The translations under genes were made by a program, and so were the position numbers. 64,000 bases of DNA from Roseateles sp. DAIF2 (GTDB lineage Bacteria; Pseudomonadota; Gammaproteobacteria; Burkholderiales; Burkholderiaceae_C), in the NCBI RefSeq assembly GCF_015624425.1, contig NZ_CP049919.1, forward strand, positions 4,650,001 to 4,714,000. The letters are read 5' to 3'. The notes under the pieces are model-generated. The model did not search any database and was not told the origin of the DNA. It saw only the letters and a program-made list of their open reading frames with translations. Shown here piece by piece: positions 1 through 11,583 of the stretch (its first letter is position 1; every line of letters starts with the position of its first letter).

Positions 1-281
1 TCATCCTCCAGCACCTGGGCGCTGGCGTTGTGATGCGTCAGTCGGCCGCCAGCGGCCGACCAGACGATGCGCCGCCTGGCCTCGTCCACCGCGATGATCT
101 GCTCGCGCGCCTGCATGCCGTTCGCAAACGTCACCTGGCGCGCGGCGCCATCGGCCTCCAGCCGGCAGTCGGTGACAAAGCCCACGGCCAGCCGCGTGTG
201 CAGCGCGCCCAGGTCGCGCAAGGCCGACCAGGCCATGTCGGCCGGCACCTCGATCAGGATCTCGTCGTACAGCGATGCCAT
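1..281 (-). CDS. SRPBCC-family protein (partial, 3' end outside window)
   Basis: The first 93 codons of a minus-strand gene that runs off the left edge. The ATG at 279-281 is preceded by AGGAG at good spacing. The reading begins MASLYDEILIEVPADMAWSAL and continues with an alternating hydrophobic pattern. The opening (an acidic start, then PADxxWxxLxDLGAL) resembles the ligand-binding polyketide cyclase/START-like fold. These small proteins bind hydrophobic ligands and their substrate cannot be told from sequence. The family call rests on the N-terminal half only; the C-terminal helix is not in the window. Confidence 0.7.
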   Translation of the reverse strand, partial: MASLYDEILIEVPADMAWSALRDLGALHTRLAVGFVTDCRLEADGAARQVTFANGMQAREQIIAVDEARRRIVWSAAGGRLTHHNASAQVLED

Positions 282-383
282 CTTCCTGCCGCTCCTGCTT
301 GCCGATGAGCCCCGACGGGCTCCCTGCAGGCGAGACTAGGCGGCGGCGCAGGCGGGCACGCGCCGTTTTCGGACATCTTCATT

Positions 384-410
384 GCTGCCGCCGGCCGCCG
401 CGGCGGCAGC
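384..410 (-). terminator. Hairpin downstream of argJ
   Basis: A perfect 9-bp inverted repeat (GCTGCCGCC / GGCGGCAGC) starts 7 nt after the argJ stop codon. No T-tract follows on the minus strand, so this is at most a weak or factor-assisted terminator. Confidence 0.3.
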
Positions 411-417
411 GTCGGGT

Positions 418-1647
418 TCAGCTGCGGTAGTCGGCGTTGATGCTGACGTAGTCGTGGCTCAGGTCGCAGGTCCAGACCGTGGCCTCGGCCGGGCCGCGGT
501 GCAGATGCACGCGCACGGTGATCTCGCTTTGCTTCATCACGCGCTGGCCGTCCTCCTCGCGGTAGGCCGGGTGGCGACCCCCCTGGGTGACCACATGCAC
601 ATCGTCCAGGTGCATCTCGATCAGGGTCTGGTCCAGGTCCGCGATGCCGGCATAGCCGACCGCGGCCAGGATGCGACCCAGGTTCGGGTCGCTGGCGAAG
701 AAGGCGGTCTTGACCAGCGGCGAATGCGCGATCGCATAGGCGGCCAGCTGGCATTCGGCGGCGTCGCGGCCGCCCTCGATCTTCACCGTGATGAACTTGG
801 TGGCGCCCTCGCCGTCGCGCACGATGGCCTGGGCCAGTTGCTGCGACACCGCGATCACCGCCTCGCGCAAGATCTGCCCCTCGGCGCTGGACAGCGAGTC
901 GATGCGCGCATGGGCGGCCTTGTGGGTCGCGATCAGCACGAAGGAGTCGTTGGTCGAGGTGTCGCCGTCGATCGTGATGCGGTTGAAGCTGGCGTCGGCC
1001 GCCTCGGTCACCAGGGTCTGCAGCAGCTCGGGCGCGATGTTGGCGTCGGTCGCCACATAGCCCAGCATCGTCGCCATGTTCGGGCGGATCATGCCGGCGC
1101 CCTTGGAGATGCCGGTCACGGTGACCGTCTGGCCGCCGATCTGCACCTGGCGCGAAGCCGCCTTGGGCAGGGTGTCGGTGGTCATGATGCCGGCTGCGGC
1201 TTCGGCCCAGTTGTCGGCCTTCAGCGCCGCCAGCGCCTTCGGCAGGCCGGCGATGATGCGGTCCACCGGCAGGGTCTCCATGATCACGCCGGTCGAGAAC
1301 GGCAGGATCTGCTCCGGCGCGACGCCCAGCTCCTGGCCCAGCGCCACGCAGCTCTGACGCGCCCGCGCCAGGCCGTCCTCGCCGGTGCCGGCATTGGCAT
1401 TGCCGGTGTTGACCAGGATCGCGCGGATGGGCCGGCCGCCATCCAGATGCTCGCGGCAGATCTGCACCGGTGCGGCGCAGAAGCGGTTCTTCGTGAACAC
1501 GCCGGCCACCGAGCTGCCCTCGTCCAGCACCACCACCGTCAGATCGCGCCGATCGGCCTTGCGCACCCCCGCCATCGTGACCCCCAGCCGCAGACCGGGT
1601 ACGGGGTGGAGGGACGCAGGGTCGGGGGCGCTCAGATTGACGGGCAT
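418..1647 (-). CDS. argJ: Bifunctional glutamate N-acetyltransferase / amino-acid acetyltransferase ArgJ
   Basis: 409 aa. ArgJ transfers the acetyl group from N-acetylornithine to glutamate in the cyclic arginine pathway and is cytosolic. The protein is made as a precursor that cleaves itself at an Ala-Thr bond. The conserved stretch [14 protein letters not shown] is present, with the nucleophile Thr at residue 193, and the length is normal for the family. The open frame extends about 69 codons further upstream, but that part overlaps the terminator of the next gene and reads as noise. The ATG giving [10 protein letters not shown] is therefore chosen. Whether it also uses acetyl-CoA (bifunctional form) cannot be decided from sequence alone. 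argB lies separately at 29.5 kb. Confidence 0.95.
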   Translation of the reverse strand: MPVNLSAPDPASLHPVPGLRLGVTMAGVRKADRRDLTVVVLDEGSSVAGVFTKNRFCAAPVQICREHLDGGRPIRAILVNTGNANAGTGEDGLARARQSCVALGQELGVAPEQILPFSTGVIMETLPVDRIIAGLPKALAALKADNWAEAAAGIMTTDTLPKAASRQVQIGGQTVTVTGISKGAGMIRPNMATMLGYVATDANIAPELLQTLVTEAADASFNRITIDGDTSTNDSFVLIATHKAAHARIDSLSSAEGQILREAVIAVSQQLAQAIVRDGEGATKFITVKIEGGRDAAECQLAAYAIAHSPLVKTAFFASDPNLGRILAAVGYAGIADLDQTLIEMHLDDVHVVTQGGRHPAYREEDGQRVMKQSEITVRVHLHRGPAEATVWTCDLSHDYVSINADYRS

Positions 1648-1734
1648 GGCGGTCTCGCGGAGAAAAAGAAATGAGAACGAATGGGAAGAGCCAAGGGCTT
1701 GGCTTGTCGCTGGCGCGGATTGTAGGGAGAGATT

Positions 1735-1766
1735 GCAAAAACAAAGGGCTCCCGAGGGAGCCCTTG
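1735..1766 (-). terminator. Rho-independent terminator of the PEP-CTERM gene at 1811
   Basis: An 8-bp stem (AAGGGCTC / GAGCCCTT) with a 6-nt loop, followed on the minus strand by TTTGTTTTTGC. It is placed about 45 nt after the stop of the PEP-CTERM gene and before argJ, so it ends that transcript. Confidence 0.8.
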
Positions 1767-1810
1767 AACACTGCGGCGGATTTGCCCGCCGCCGCTGGAT
1801 CTTTGAACGA

Positions 1811-2380
1811 TCAGCCCTTGCGCTGGCGGCGGCGCGCCACGAAGCCGACGACACCCAGACCGGCCAGCAGCATCGCGTAGGTGCCGGGTTCGGGGACGGC
1901 GGTGGGGATCAGGTTCAGGCCACCGGAATAGCTGGCCGAGATCGTGCTGCCGCTGGAGCCCTGCAGGCCGGCATAGCCATGAACGATCAGTTGCAGCGTA
2001 CCGCTGGTCGGCACCTCGAACAGCTCGGCACCACGGAAGACCGTGCCGCCCAGCTCGTAGGGGTTGGTGATCTGCAGGGCGACGCCATTCAGGGTCGCGC
2101 TGGTAAAGACGATCTGCTGAGTGGCCAGCTTTGTCGCGCTGGCGGAGGTGTTCAGCCACACATCGACCAGTGCGCCGCCGGCAAAACTGAAGGTGAAGGT
2201 ATCGGTAAAGAGGCCCGAAACCTTGTGGTTCACCAGGGTCCCGCTCGGATCGCTCAAACCCGCGGAAAACCCGGATTCTGCATCGCCATCCAGGGTGATG
2301 TTGTTGTTGACATTGACGGCTTGCGCTGCGGCAGCGCTCAGTGCCAGTACCGCGGCAGCGAGAAGCTTGATCTTGTGCAT
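1811..2380 (-). CDS. PEP-CTERM protein with FxDxF-type motif
   Basis: 189 aa. A signal peptide ([21 protein letters not shown]) is followed by a beta-rich secreted domain with the FTDTFTF motif typical of one PEP-CTERM subfamily. The C-terminal tripartite sorting signal is complete: VPEP, a hydrophobic helix, then the basic tail RRRQRKG. PEP-CTERM proteins are cut and anchored or exported by an exosortase, usually in species that make exopolysaccharide. No exosortase gene is in the window. The neighbouring gene at 2408 has the same architecture and is probably a diverged paralogue. The substrate or surface role is unknown. Confidence 0.9.
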   Translation of the reverse strand: MHKIKLLAAAVLALSAAAAQAVNVNNNITLDGDAESGFSAGLSDPSGTLVNHKVSGLFTDTFTFSFAGGALVDVWLNTSASATKLATQQIVFTSATLNGVALQITNPYELGGTVFRGAELFEVPTSGTLQLIVHGYAGLQGSSGSTISASYSGGLNLIPTAVPEPGTYAMLLAGLGVVGFVARRRQRKG

Positions 2381-2407
2381 GGTCCGGGTTCTCGGTGGTT
2401 GTCGGTT

Positions 2408-2968
2408 TTATTGTCCGGTTGCGCGGCCGGCAGAGCGGCGGCGACCAACCCAGGCCAGCGCCAGCAGGCCGGTCGACAGCAAGGCCAGGCTGCCCGGCTC
2501 GGGCACGGCGGCATTGACGTTGACCGTGCCGGAATAGGTGGCGCTGATCTTGGTGCCATCCGCCCAGCCTTCGCCCGCACGGCCGCTGATGGTCAGCACC
2601 AGCGGGCCATTCAGCAGCGACTCGCTGAACATGCCGAGTTCGTCAAAATCGATATTGGCGCCGCGATTGCTCTTCTGGAAGTCGAAGGACACACCATTGA
2701 TCGAGGCGCTGTAGAAGTCGATGTCCTGCTTGTTGCTGCCTGCGGTGCGCAGGATGCCATCGACCAGCGACCAGCTTTGCACGCCACTGAGCACATAGGT
2801 GTCGGTGAAGAGGCCGGCCAGCTTGTGCGTCATCGAGATGCCTGCCGACAGACCACCGTCCTGGTCGGCCACCAACTTGACGGTCTGGTTGGTCAGCACC
2901 GGGCCGGCAAGGGCCAGGGCGCCTGTCAGGGAAAGCGCGATCGAAACGATGGCAGATTTGAGCTTCAT
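2408..2968 (-). CDS. PEP-CTERM protein, paralogue of the gene at 1811
   Basis: 186 aa from the ATG giving MKLKSAIVSIALSL; an upstream in-frame start would add MPFAYPPP, which does not fit a signal peptide. The mature part carries LFTDTYVL, matching LFTDTFTF in the downstream paralogue, plus similar spacing to ISATYSG before the sorting signal. The C-terminus has VPEPGSLALL, a hydrophobic stretch and a WVGRRR basic tail. The two genes are 27 nt apart and read in the same direction, so they are probably co-transcribed. Function beyond exosortase-dependent surface sorting is unknown. Confidence 0.88.
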   Translation of the reverse strand: MKLKSAIVSIALSLTGALALAGPVLTNQTVKLVADQDGGLSAGISMTHKLAGLFTDTYVLSGVQSWSLVDGILRTAGSNKQDIDFYSASINGVSFDFQKSNRGANIDFDELGMFSESLLNGPLVLTISGRAGEGWADGTKISATYSGTVNVNAAVPEPGSLALLSTGLLALAWVGRRRSAGRATGQ

Positions 2969-3146
2969 GGGCGGTGGGTAAGCAAAGGGCACACCGTGTG
3001 TGTGCCCGATGACTTCACTTTAGGGGGACGCCCTTGACATGCGCACCCCTCATCCACGGGCTCGGGACTTGAATTGTGCGAACTGCGTCACACCGATCCC
3101 CCACCCGGGTGGGTCCGGGCGGGCGAGCCGACTCGGCGCGGCGGGA

Positions 3147-5888
<2,742 letters not shown>

Positions 5889-6111
5889 GCAGCAGCGTCA
5901 GAGGTAAGAGCATCGGCGCGCGTCGGGGGCGGCCGCCGTGCGGATGGCATGGGTGAGTGATGGGATCTGCGATGGCCAGTTGGGGCCGGGCGACGCGAAT
6001 GCAATACATGGGCGATTCAGCGCAAACCCTGACCCGCGGCCGGGCCGCAGAAAAACCCACCGAGTTTAGCACCGGGGTGATGACGCCCAACCGCCCCACT
6101 ACACTGTGGCC

Positions 6112-6453
6112 ATGCGCCCCAACTACCTGCCCGCTCCCGCGAAACCGACGGTGCCCGAGCCGCAGACGATCGCGACCACGCTGACCCGCCACCAGGGTCT
6201 GGCGCGGCTGGGGCAGCTGCTGCGGGAGTCGAACCGGCGCCTGGAGATCGTCGCGGTGGCCCTGCCCGGCGCGATGCGGCGCTTCGTCAAGGCGGGCCCG
6301 ATCGACGAGGAAGGCTGGACCCTGCTGGCGGCCAACGCCGCGGTGGCGGCCAAGCTGCGCCAGCTGCAGCCGCGGCTGCTGGAGTTGCTGGCCGAGGCAG
6401 GCGTGCCGCCGGCCAAGCTGCGCATCAAGGTGCTGCAGCTGCAACAGCCCTGA
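6112..6453 (+). CDS. DUF721 / DciA-like small protein
   Basis: 113 aa from the ATG at 6112; a GTG two codons upstream (6106) is an alternative. The core LAANAAVAAKLRQLQPRLLELL followed by a short beta segment (KLRIKVLQLQ) is the DUF721 signature. DUF721 proteins include DciA, the helicase loader or operator of bacteria lacking DnaC, and genes of this family are often found beside secA. Here the gene is divergent from secA, 223 bp apart. A replication role is inferred from the family only; the protein is short and lacks an obvious extra domain. Confidence 0.75.
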   Translation: MRPNYLPAPAKPTVPEPQTIATTLTRHQGLARLGQLLRESNRRLEIVAVALPGAMRRFVKAGPIDEEGWTLLAANAAVAAKLRQLQPRLLELLAEAGVPPAKLRIKVLQLQQP

Positions 6454-6490
6454 ACGCCGCGCGAGCGAAAGAGATGGGGAAAGAAGCTGG

Positions 6491-6563
6491 TGCCGGCTAT
6501 CGGATTCGAACTGATGACCTACCGCTTACAAGGCGGTTGCTCTACCAACTGAGCTAAGCCGGC
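6491..6563 (-). tRNA. tRNA-Thr (anticodon TGT)
   Basis: A full cloverleaf can be drawn on the minus strand. It has a 7-bp acceptor stem GCCGGCT/AGCCGGC, D-arm GCTC...GAGC, anticodon stem ACCGC/GCGGT with loop CTTGTAA (anticodon TGT, reads ACA), and T-loop TTCGAAT. The T-stem has one A-C mismatch. The discriminator base is A and the CCA tail is not encoded. Confidence 0.95.
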
Positions 6564-6680
6564 ACGGCTTGAAAGAGAAACCAAGATTCGGCGGCGAAGC
6601 GCCGAGCCGCGATTGTAGGGGCAAGAATGCCCCGTTTTCGCGAACCCGGGTCCGCCCAGCTCGATCAACGAGTTTTTTAT

Positions 6681-7241
6681 TTACTTGATGCGCTTGAGCG
6701 CCGGGCGACCGCCGCCGGGCGCCGGGCCCTCGGGATCCGGCGTCGTGTCGGCGGGCGCAGCGCCCTCGACCGTGGCGGGTTCGGCCGGCGCGTCCGCCGG
6801 GGCCTCCGCGCTCGGCGCCAGGCGCAGGCCGCGCAACGGCGTCGCGGGCTTGGCCGGTGCGGCCGCTTCCGTCGGCTCCTGGTCGGCCGCCGGCGCGCTG
6901 GGCGCCGGGAAGGCCATGCCCTGCCCGTTCTCGCGCGCATAGATCGCGACGACATGGTCCACCGGCACGATGATCTCGCGCGAGACGCCGCCGAAGCGGG
7001 CCTTGAACTGGACAAACTCGTTGCCGAGCTCCAGGCCGCTGGTGGCGTCGAAGCCGATGTTCAGCACGATCTCGTTGTTGCTGACGTACTCCTGGGGCAC
7101 CTGCACCGAGCGGTCGACATGGACCGCGATGTAGGGCGTGAAGCCGTTGTCGGTGCACCAGTCATGCAGGGCCCTGATCAGATAGGGCCGAGTGGACGTG
7201 CTGTTGGTGCCGGCGGAGCCGCCGTCGCTGCTGTGATCCAT
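6681..7241 (-). CDS. sspB: ClpXP protease specificity-enhancing factor SspB
   Basis: 186 aa. SspB binds ssrA-tagged proteins from stalled ribosomes and tethers them to ClpX. The N-terminal ~110 residues (RPYLIRALHDWCTDNGFTPYI, then EIVLNIGFDATSGL) form the tag-binding dimer domain. A long Ala/Pro-rich flexible linker follows and ends in RPALKRIK, the short ClpX-binding tail. The gene follows sspA with a 12-nt gap on the same strand, the standard arrangement in beta- and gammaproteobacteria. Confidence 0.95.
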   Translation of the reverse strand: MDHSSDGGSAGTNSTSTRPYLIRALHDWCTDNGFTPYIAVHVDRSVQVPQEYVSNNEIVLNIGFDATSGLELGNEFVQFKARFGGVSREIIVPVDHVVAIYARENGQGMAFPAPSAPAADQEPTEAAAPAKPATPLRGLRLAPSAEAPADAPAEPATVEGAAPADTTPDPEGPAPGGGRPALKRIK

Positions 7242-7253
7242 GAACCGAGTTTA

Positions 7254-7871
7254 TTACTTGCGCATCACCTTCTCGGACGGCGTCAGCGCCTCGATGTAGG
7301 CCGGGCGCGAGAAGATGCGCTCGGCGTACTTCAGCAGCGGCAGCGCGTTCTTCGACATGTCGATGCCGTAGTAGTCCAGACGCCACAGCAGCGGGGCGAT
7401 CGCGACGTCCAGCATCGAGAAGTCGTCACCCAGCATGTACTTGTTCTTCAGGAAGATTGGCGCCAGCTGGGTCAGGCGGTCGCGGATCTGCGAGCGGGCC
7501 TTCTCGAGCTGCTTGTCGGTGGCCTTGACGGCCTGGCTGCGGCCTTCCAGCACGTTGACATGGGCGAACAGCTCCTTCTCGAAATTGAGCAGGAACAGGC
7601 GCACGCGGGCGCGCGCGACCGGGTCGCCGGGCATCAGCTGCGGATGCGGGAAGCGCTCGTCGATGTACTCGTTGATGATGTGCGACTCGTACAGGATCAG
7701 GTCGCGTTCCACGAGGATGGGCACCTCGTTGTACGGGTTCATCAGCGCGATGTCTTCGGGCTTGGCGAAGAGGTCGACGTCGCGGATTTCGAAGTCCATG
7801 CCCTTTTCGAACAGCACAAAGCGGCAGCGGTGCGAGTAAGGGCAGGTAGTTCCAGAATAAAGCACCATCAT
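7254..7871 (-). CDS. sspA: Stringent starvation protein A (GST-fold RNA polymerase-associated protein)
   Basis: 205 aa from the first ATG of MMVLYSGTTCPYSHRC, with GGGAG upstream; an open extension of 13 codons is not supported. SspA has a thioredoxin/GST fold without glutathione transferase activity and binds RNA polymerase, affecting stationary-phase and acid-stress genes. The N-terminal thioredoxin-like domain (CPYSHRC, NEVPILVE) and the helical C-terminal domain (LGDDFSMLDVAIAPLLWRL) are both complete. It lies between the petABC terminator and sspB. Confidence 0.95.
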   Translation of the reverse strand: MMVLYSGTTCPYSHRCRFVLFEKGMDFEIRDVDLFAKPEDIALMNPYNEVPILVERDLILYESHIINEYIDERFPHPQLMPGDPVARARVRLFLLNFEKELFAHVNVLEGRSQAVKATDKQLEKARSQIRDRLTQLAPIFLKNKYMLGDDFSMLDVAIAPLLWRLDYYGIDMSKNALPLLKYAERIFSRPAYIEALTPSEKVMRK

Positions 7872-7900
7872 GGCGGCAGGCTCCCGAAGAGTCAGAGGGT

Positions 7901-7945
7901 CAAAAAGCAAACGCAGTGGGTGGCTCTACAGCCCTCCCCACTGCG
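7901..7945 (-). terminator. Rho-independent terminator of petABC
   Basis: On the minus strand a 9-bp outer stem (CGCAGTGGG / CCCACTGCG) encloses an inner GGGCT...AGCC stem. It is followed by TTTGCTTTTTG. It begins about 46 nt after the petC stop and precedes sspA, so it separates the two transcripts. Confidence 0.8.
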
Positions 7946-7991
7946 GTATCCGATCCCGGCCGCGGACGGATCCGCGGTCCGGGCGGCATCT

Positions 7992-8768
7992 CTATTTCAC
8001 GTCTTTCCAGTAAGACGCGTTCAAGCGCCAGGCAAACACGGTGAACACGGACAGGAACAGCAGCACCAGCACGCCCAGCCGGAAGCGCTCGCCCTGCGCG
8101 GGCTCGCCCATCCACTGGAGGTAGGCCACCAGGTCGGCGACGGCCTCATCGTACTGCGCCGGCGTCAGCTTGCCGGGCGTGAGCTGTTCATAGCCCTTGA
8201 AGACATGCACGGTCTTGTTGTGGTCGTGCGGATCCGGCTCGTCGGCGAACTTCGCCACGCGCTGGCCCTGCAGCTCCCACATCGCATGCGGCATCGCGAC
8301 GCTGGGGAAGGCCAGATTGTTCCAGCCGGTCGCCTTGGTCTCGTCGCGGTAGAAGGTCCGCATATAGGTGTAGAGATAGTCCGCGCCCGAGCCCTTGGAG
8401 GCATCGGCTCGCGAACGCGCGATCACGGTCAGGTCCGGCGGGGTGGCGCCGAACCAGTCCTTGGCCTGCTTGGGATCGAGCGAGACCTTCATGGTCTCGC
8501 CGACCTTGTCGCCGGCGAACAGCAGGTTGCCCTTGATCTGCGCCTCGGTCAGGCCGATGTCGCGCAGGCGGTTGTAGCGCATGAAGGCGGCCGAGTGGCA
8601 GTTCAGGCAGTAGTTGACGAACAGCTTGGCGCCGTTTTGCAGCGCGGCCGTGTCGGTCATCTTTTCCCGCGGGAACTTGTCCCATTCGATGCCGCCGCCG
8701 GCGGCTTGCGCGCCGCCCGCCAGGCCCAGGCCGATCAGCAGCGTCGCGATGAGTTTCTTGAACATCAT
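7992..8768 (-). CDS. petC: Cytochrome c1 of the bc1 complex
   Basis: 258 aa from the ATG at 8766-8768, which has AGGAG eight bases upstream; a GTG three codons further out is less likely. A signal peptide (MMFKKLIATLLIGLGLAGGAQA) precedes the haem c motif CLNCH at residues 54-58. AMPHAMW is the likely region of the axial methionine, and a C-terminal helix (LGVLVLLFLSVFTVFAW) anchors the protein in the inner membrane. Cytochrome c1 passes electrons from the Rieske protein to a soluble cytochrome c. It is the last gene of petABC, 16 nt after petB. Confidence 0.97.
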   Translation of the reverse strand: MMFKKLIATLLIGLGLAGGAQAAGGGIEWDKFPREKMTDTAALQNGAKLFVNYCLNCHSAAFMRYNRLRDIGLTEAQIKGNLLFAGDKVGETMKVSLDPKQAKDWFGATPPDLTVIARSRADASKGSGADYLYTYMRTFYRDETKATGWNNLAFPSVAMPHAMWELQGQRVAKFADEPDPHDHNKTVHVFKGYEQLTPGKLTPAQYDEAVADLVAYLQWMGEPAQGERFRLGVLVLLFLSVFTVFAWRLNASYWKDVK

Positions 8769-8784
8769 TCTTGTCACTCCTGGC

Positions 8785-10194
8785 TCAGTGGGCGTGGAAG
8801 GTCACACGGTCGGGCACGGGCTTGGGCGTACCCAGCTTGCTCCACCAGGGCATCAGCAGGAAGAAGCCGAAGTAGAACAGCGTGCCGACCTGGGCGATCA
8901 GGGTGCCGATATCGCTCGGCGGCTTGATACCCAGATAACCCAGCACCAGGAAGAAGACCACGAAGACGGCGTACAGATGCTTGTGCCAGTCGGGGCGGTA
9001 GCGGATCGACTTGACCGGGCTGTGGTCCAGCCAGGGCAGGAAGAACAGGATCACCACCGCGCCGCCCATCACGACCACGCCCCAGAACTTGGCGTCGAAG
9101 GTCTTCAGCAGCACGGCCGCGATCAGCACGATCACGGTCGCGATCACCTTGCCCTTGGTCGAGAAGTTGCCCTTCAGCCAGGTCAGCACCACGCCCACGG
9201 CCATGATCCCGACCAGCACGTTGACCATCGGATCGGTGGTCGCGCGCAGCATCGAGTAGAACGGCGTGAAGTACCAGACCGGCGCGATGTGCGCGGGCGT
9301 CTTCAGCGGGTCGGCCGGGATGAAGTTGTTGTACTCCAGGAAGTAGCCACCCAGCTCCGGTGCGAAGAAGATGATGGCGGTGAACACCAGCAGGAACAGG
9401 CTGACACCGAAGATGTCGTGCACCGTGTAGTAGGGGTGGAAGGGGATGCCGTCCAGCGGCTTGCCGTTCGCATCCTTCGGCGCCCTCGGGCCCTTGATCT
9501 CGACGCCGTCCGGGTTGTTCGAGCCCACCTCGTGCAGCGCGATGATGTGCGCCACCACCAGACCCAGCAGCACCAGCGGCACCGCGATCACGTGGAAGCT
9601 GAAGAAGCGGTTCAGCGTCGCGTCGCTCACCACATAGTCGCCACGGATCAGCAGCGCTAGGTCCGGGCCGACGAAGGGCACGGCGGCGAACAGGTTCACG
9701 ATCACCTGGGCGCCCCAGTAGGACATCTGGCCCCAGGGCAGCAGATAGCCCATGAAGGCCTCGGCCATCAGGCACAGGAAGATGCCGCAGCCGAAGATCC
9801 AGACCAGCTCGCGCGGCTTGCGGTAGGAGCCGTAGATCAGGCCGCGGAACATGTGCAGGTACACCACGACGAAGAAGGCGGAGGCGCCCGTCGAGTGCAT
9901 GTAGCGGATCAGCCAGCCCCAGGGCACATCGCGCATGATGTACTCGACCGAGGCGAACGCCAGCGCGGCGTCCGGCTTGTAGTGCATCACCAGGAAGATG
10001 CCGGTGACGATCTGGATCACCAGCACCAGCAGGGCCAGCGAGCCGAAGATGTACCACCAGTTGAAGTTCTTCGGAGCGTAGTACTCCGACATGTGCTCCT
10101 TGTACATCTTGGTGGCCGGGAACCGGTTGTCCACCCAGGTCATCAGCTTGGTGCCCAAGGGAGCACCGGCGGGAGCTTCTTTGAATTCAGCCAT
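8785..10194 (-). CDS. petB: Cytochrome b of the bc1 complex
   Basis: 469 aa, a full-length cytochrome b with about eight to nine hydrophobic segments. Hallmarks are the haem-binding helices around GWLIRYMHSTGASAFFVVVYLHMFRGL and FFSFHVIAVPLVLLGLVVAHIIALH. The quinol-oxidation-site region is WGAQVIVNLFAAVPFVG. The C-terminal part includes a long loop and extra helices, as in other proteobacterial forms of the single-chain type. The protein sits in the inner membrane and oxidises ubiquinol. It lies between petA (17-nt gap) and petC. Confidence 0.97.
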   Translation of the reverse strand: MAEFKEAPAGAPLGTKLMTWVDNRFPATKMYKEHMSEYYAPKNFNWWYIFGSLALLVLVIQIVTGIFLVMHYKPDAALAFASVEYIMRDVPWGWLIRYMHSTGASAFFVVVYLHMFRGLIYGSYRKPRELVWIFGCGIFLCLMAEAFMGYLLPWGQMSYWGAQVIVNLFAAVPFVGPDLALLIRGDYVVSDATLNRFFSFHVIAVPLVLLGLVVAHIIALHEVGSNNPDGVEIKGPRAPKDANGKPLDGIPFHPYYTVHDIFGVSLFLLVFTAIIFFAPELGGYFLEYNNFIPADPLKTPAHIAPVWYFTPFYSMLRATTDPMVNVLVGIMAVGVVLTWLKGNFSTKGKVIATVIVLIAAVLLKTFDAKFWGVVVMGGAVVILFFLPWLDHSPVKSIRYRPDWHKHLYAVFVVFFLVLGYLGIKPPSDIGTLIAQVGTLFYFGFFLLMPWWSKLGTPKPVPDRVTFHAH

Positions 10195-10211
10195 GTCGAC
10201 CTCTGTCCTTT

Positions 10212-10808
10212 TTAAGCCGTCTTGTCTTCACCAATCAGCAGCTTGGTGTCGGACAGGTACATGTGGGGAGGAACCTCGAGGTTGTCGGGGGCCGGCTTGT
10301 TCTTGAAGACGCGGCCGGCCATGTCGAAGGTCGAGCCGTGGCAGGGGCACAGGAAGCCGCCATGCCAGTCGTCCGGCAGCGAGGGCTGGGCGCCGGTCTG
10401 GAACTTGTCGCTGGGCGAGCAGCCCAGGTGCGAGCAGATGCCCACGGCGACGAACAGCTCGGGCTTGATCGAGCGGGCCTGGTTCTTCGCGTACTCCGGG
10501 GTCGGGTAGGCGGTGCGCACCGACAGCGGGTCGGCCAGCTGGGACTCGGTGGCCTTCAGCGATTCCAGCTGCTCCGGCGTGCGGCGCACGATCCACACCG
10601 GCTTGCCGCGCCATTCCACGGTGAGCTTTTCACCGGGCTTGAGACTGCTGATATCGACCTCCACGGCCGCACCGGCGGCCTTGGCCCGCTCCGAGGGCGT
10701 GAAGGTGCTGACGAACGGCACCGCGGTGGCTACGCCACCCACGGCACCGGCGCAACCGGTGGCGATGAGCCACGTGCGCTTGCCTTGGTCCACTTGCTGG
10801 TCACTCAT
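10212..10808 (-). CDS. petA: Ubiquinol-cytochrome c reductase Rieske iron-sulfur subunit
   Basis: 198 aa from the ATG at 10806-10808 (GAGGA upstream). The 2Fe-2S ligands are C125-H127 in CSHLGC and C154-H157 in CPCHG, and the two outer cysteines C130 and C156 form the usual disulfide. The N-terminus is an uncleaved signal anchor, with KR rather than RR ahead of TWLIATGCAGAVGG. Rieske proteins are normally Tat substrates and the tatABC genes are in this window at 19-20 kb. First gene of the petABC operon. Confidence 0.97.
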   Translation of the reverse strand: MSDQQVDQGKRTWLIATGCAGAVGGVATAVPFVSTFTPSERAKAAGAAVEVDISSLKPGEKLTVEWRGKPVWIVRRTPEQLESLKATESQLADPLSVRTAYPTPEYAKNQARSIKPELFVAVGICSHLGCSPSDKFQTGAQPSLPDDWHGGFLCPCHGSTFDMAGRVFKNKPAPDNLEVPPHMYLSDTKLLIGEDKTA

Positions 10809-10997
10809 GAGGTTCCTCAAACGAGACTTCTGATCGGGGGCAACCGCGGATTCTAACGGACGCTGTCAAGCCCCCTGCCCGCTACGCGCACCGCGCCGCG
10901 CAGGCGCCACACCCCCGGGCAAGGCCCGATTCCCGAGCGCCCGGCCCAGGCACAATGCCCGGCATTCGGAAACGCAAGAAGAAGGAAGGAACCGTCC

Positions 10998-11441
10998 ATG
11001 GGAATCGTCTCGGAATTCAAGGAATTTGCCGTCAAGGGCAATGTGGTCGACCTGGCGGTCGGCGTGATCATCGGCGGCGCCTTCGGCAAGATCGTCGACT
11101 CCGTCGTCAAGGATCTGATCATGCCCCTGGTCGGCAAGGCGGTCGGCGGCCTGGACTTCAGCAACTACTTTGTGATGCTGTCCGAGCCGCCGGCGGGCTA
11201 TGCCGGGCCGATGACCTATGAGGCCCTGACCAAGGCCGGCGTGCCGCTGTTCGCCTATGGCAGCTTCCTGACCATCCTGCTGAACTTCATCATCCTGGCC
11301 TTCATCATCTTCATGATGGTCAAGCAGATCAATCGCCTGAAGCGCGACAGCGCCCCCGCGCCGGCCCCGGTCGAGGCGCCCCCCACCCCGGAAGACATCG
11401 TGCTGCTGCGCGAGATCCGCGACAGCCTGCAACGCAAGTAA
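10998..11441 (+). CDS. mscL: Large-conductance mechanosensitive channel MscL
   Basis: 147 aa. MscL opens on membrane stretch to release solutes during hypo-osmotic shock. The N-terminal amphipathic helix [23 protein letters not shown] leads into TM1 ([22 protein letters not shown]). A periplasmic loop follows, then TM2 ([24 protein letters not shown]) and the cytoplasmic helix ending [23 protein letters not shown] ribosome-binding site precedes the ATG. It is divergent from petABC. Confidence 0.97.
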   Translation: MGIVSEFKEFAVKGNVVDLAVGVIIGGAFGKIVDSVVKDLIMPLVGKAVGGLDFSNYFVMLSEPPAGYAGPMTYEALTKAGVPLFAYGSFLTILLNFIILAFIIFMMVKQINRLKRDSAPAPAPVEAPPTPEDIVLLREIRDSLQRK

Positions 11442-11583
11442 GCGGGGGTAACACCTCGCCGGCTGTCAGTTATTTGGCGGCTGGCGCACGCCCGACACCC
11501 GCCCCCATCCACGGGGCGCGGGCTTTGGCGCGATACTGCTGCGCATAGCCTGTGGCAGATTCCCCACAGAGCGCCATTCCAAC

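Noticed and set aside
1648..1854. In-frame N-terminal extension of argJ
   Set aside because: It crosses the T-tract and stem of the terminator of the next gene and has no family similarity; the downstream ATG gives the standard ArgJ start.
6627..8927. A long plus-strand open frame across sspB, sspA and petC
   Set aside because: It spans three well-identified genes on the opposite strand plus their terminator and shows only repetitive shadow composition.
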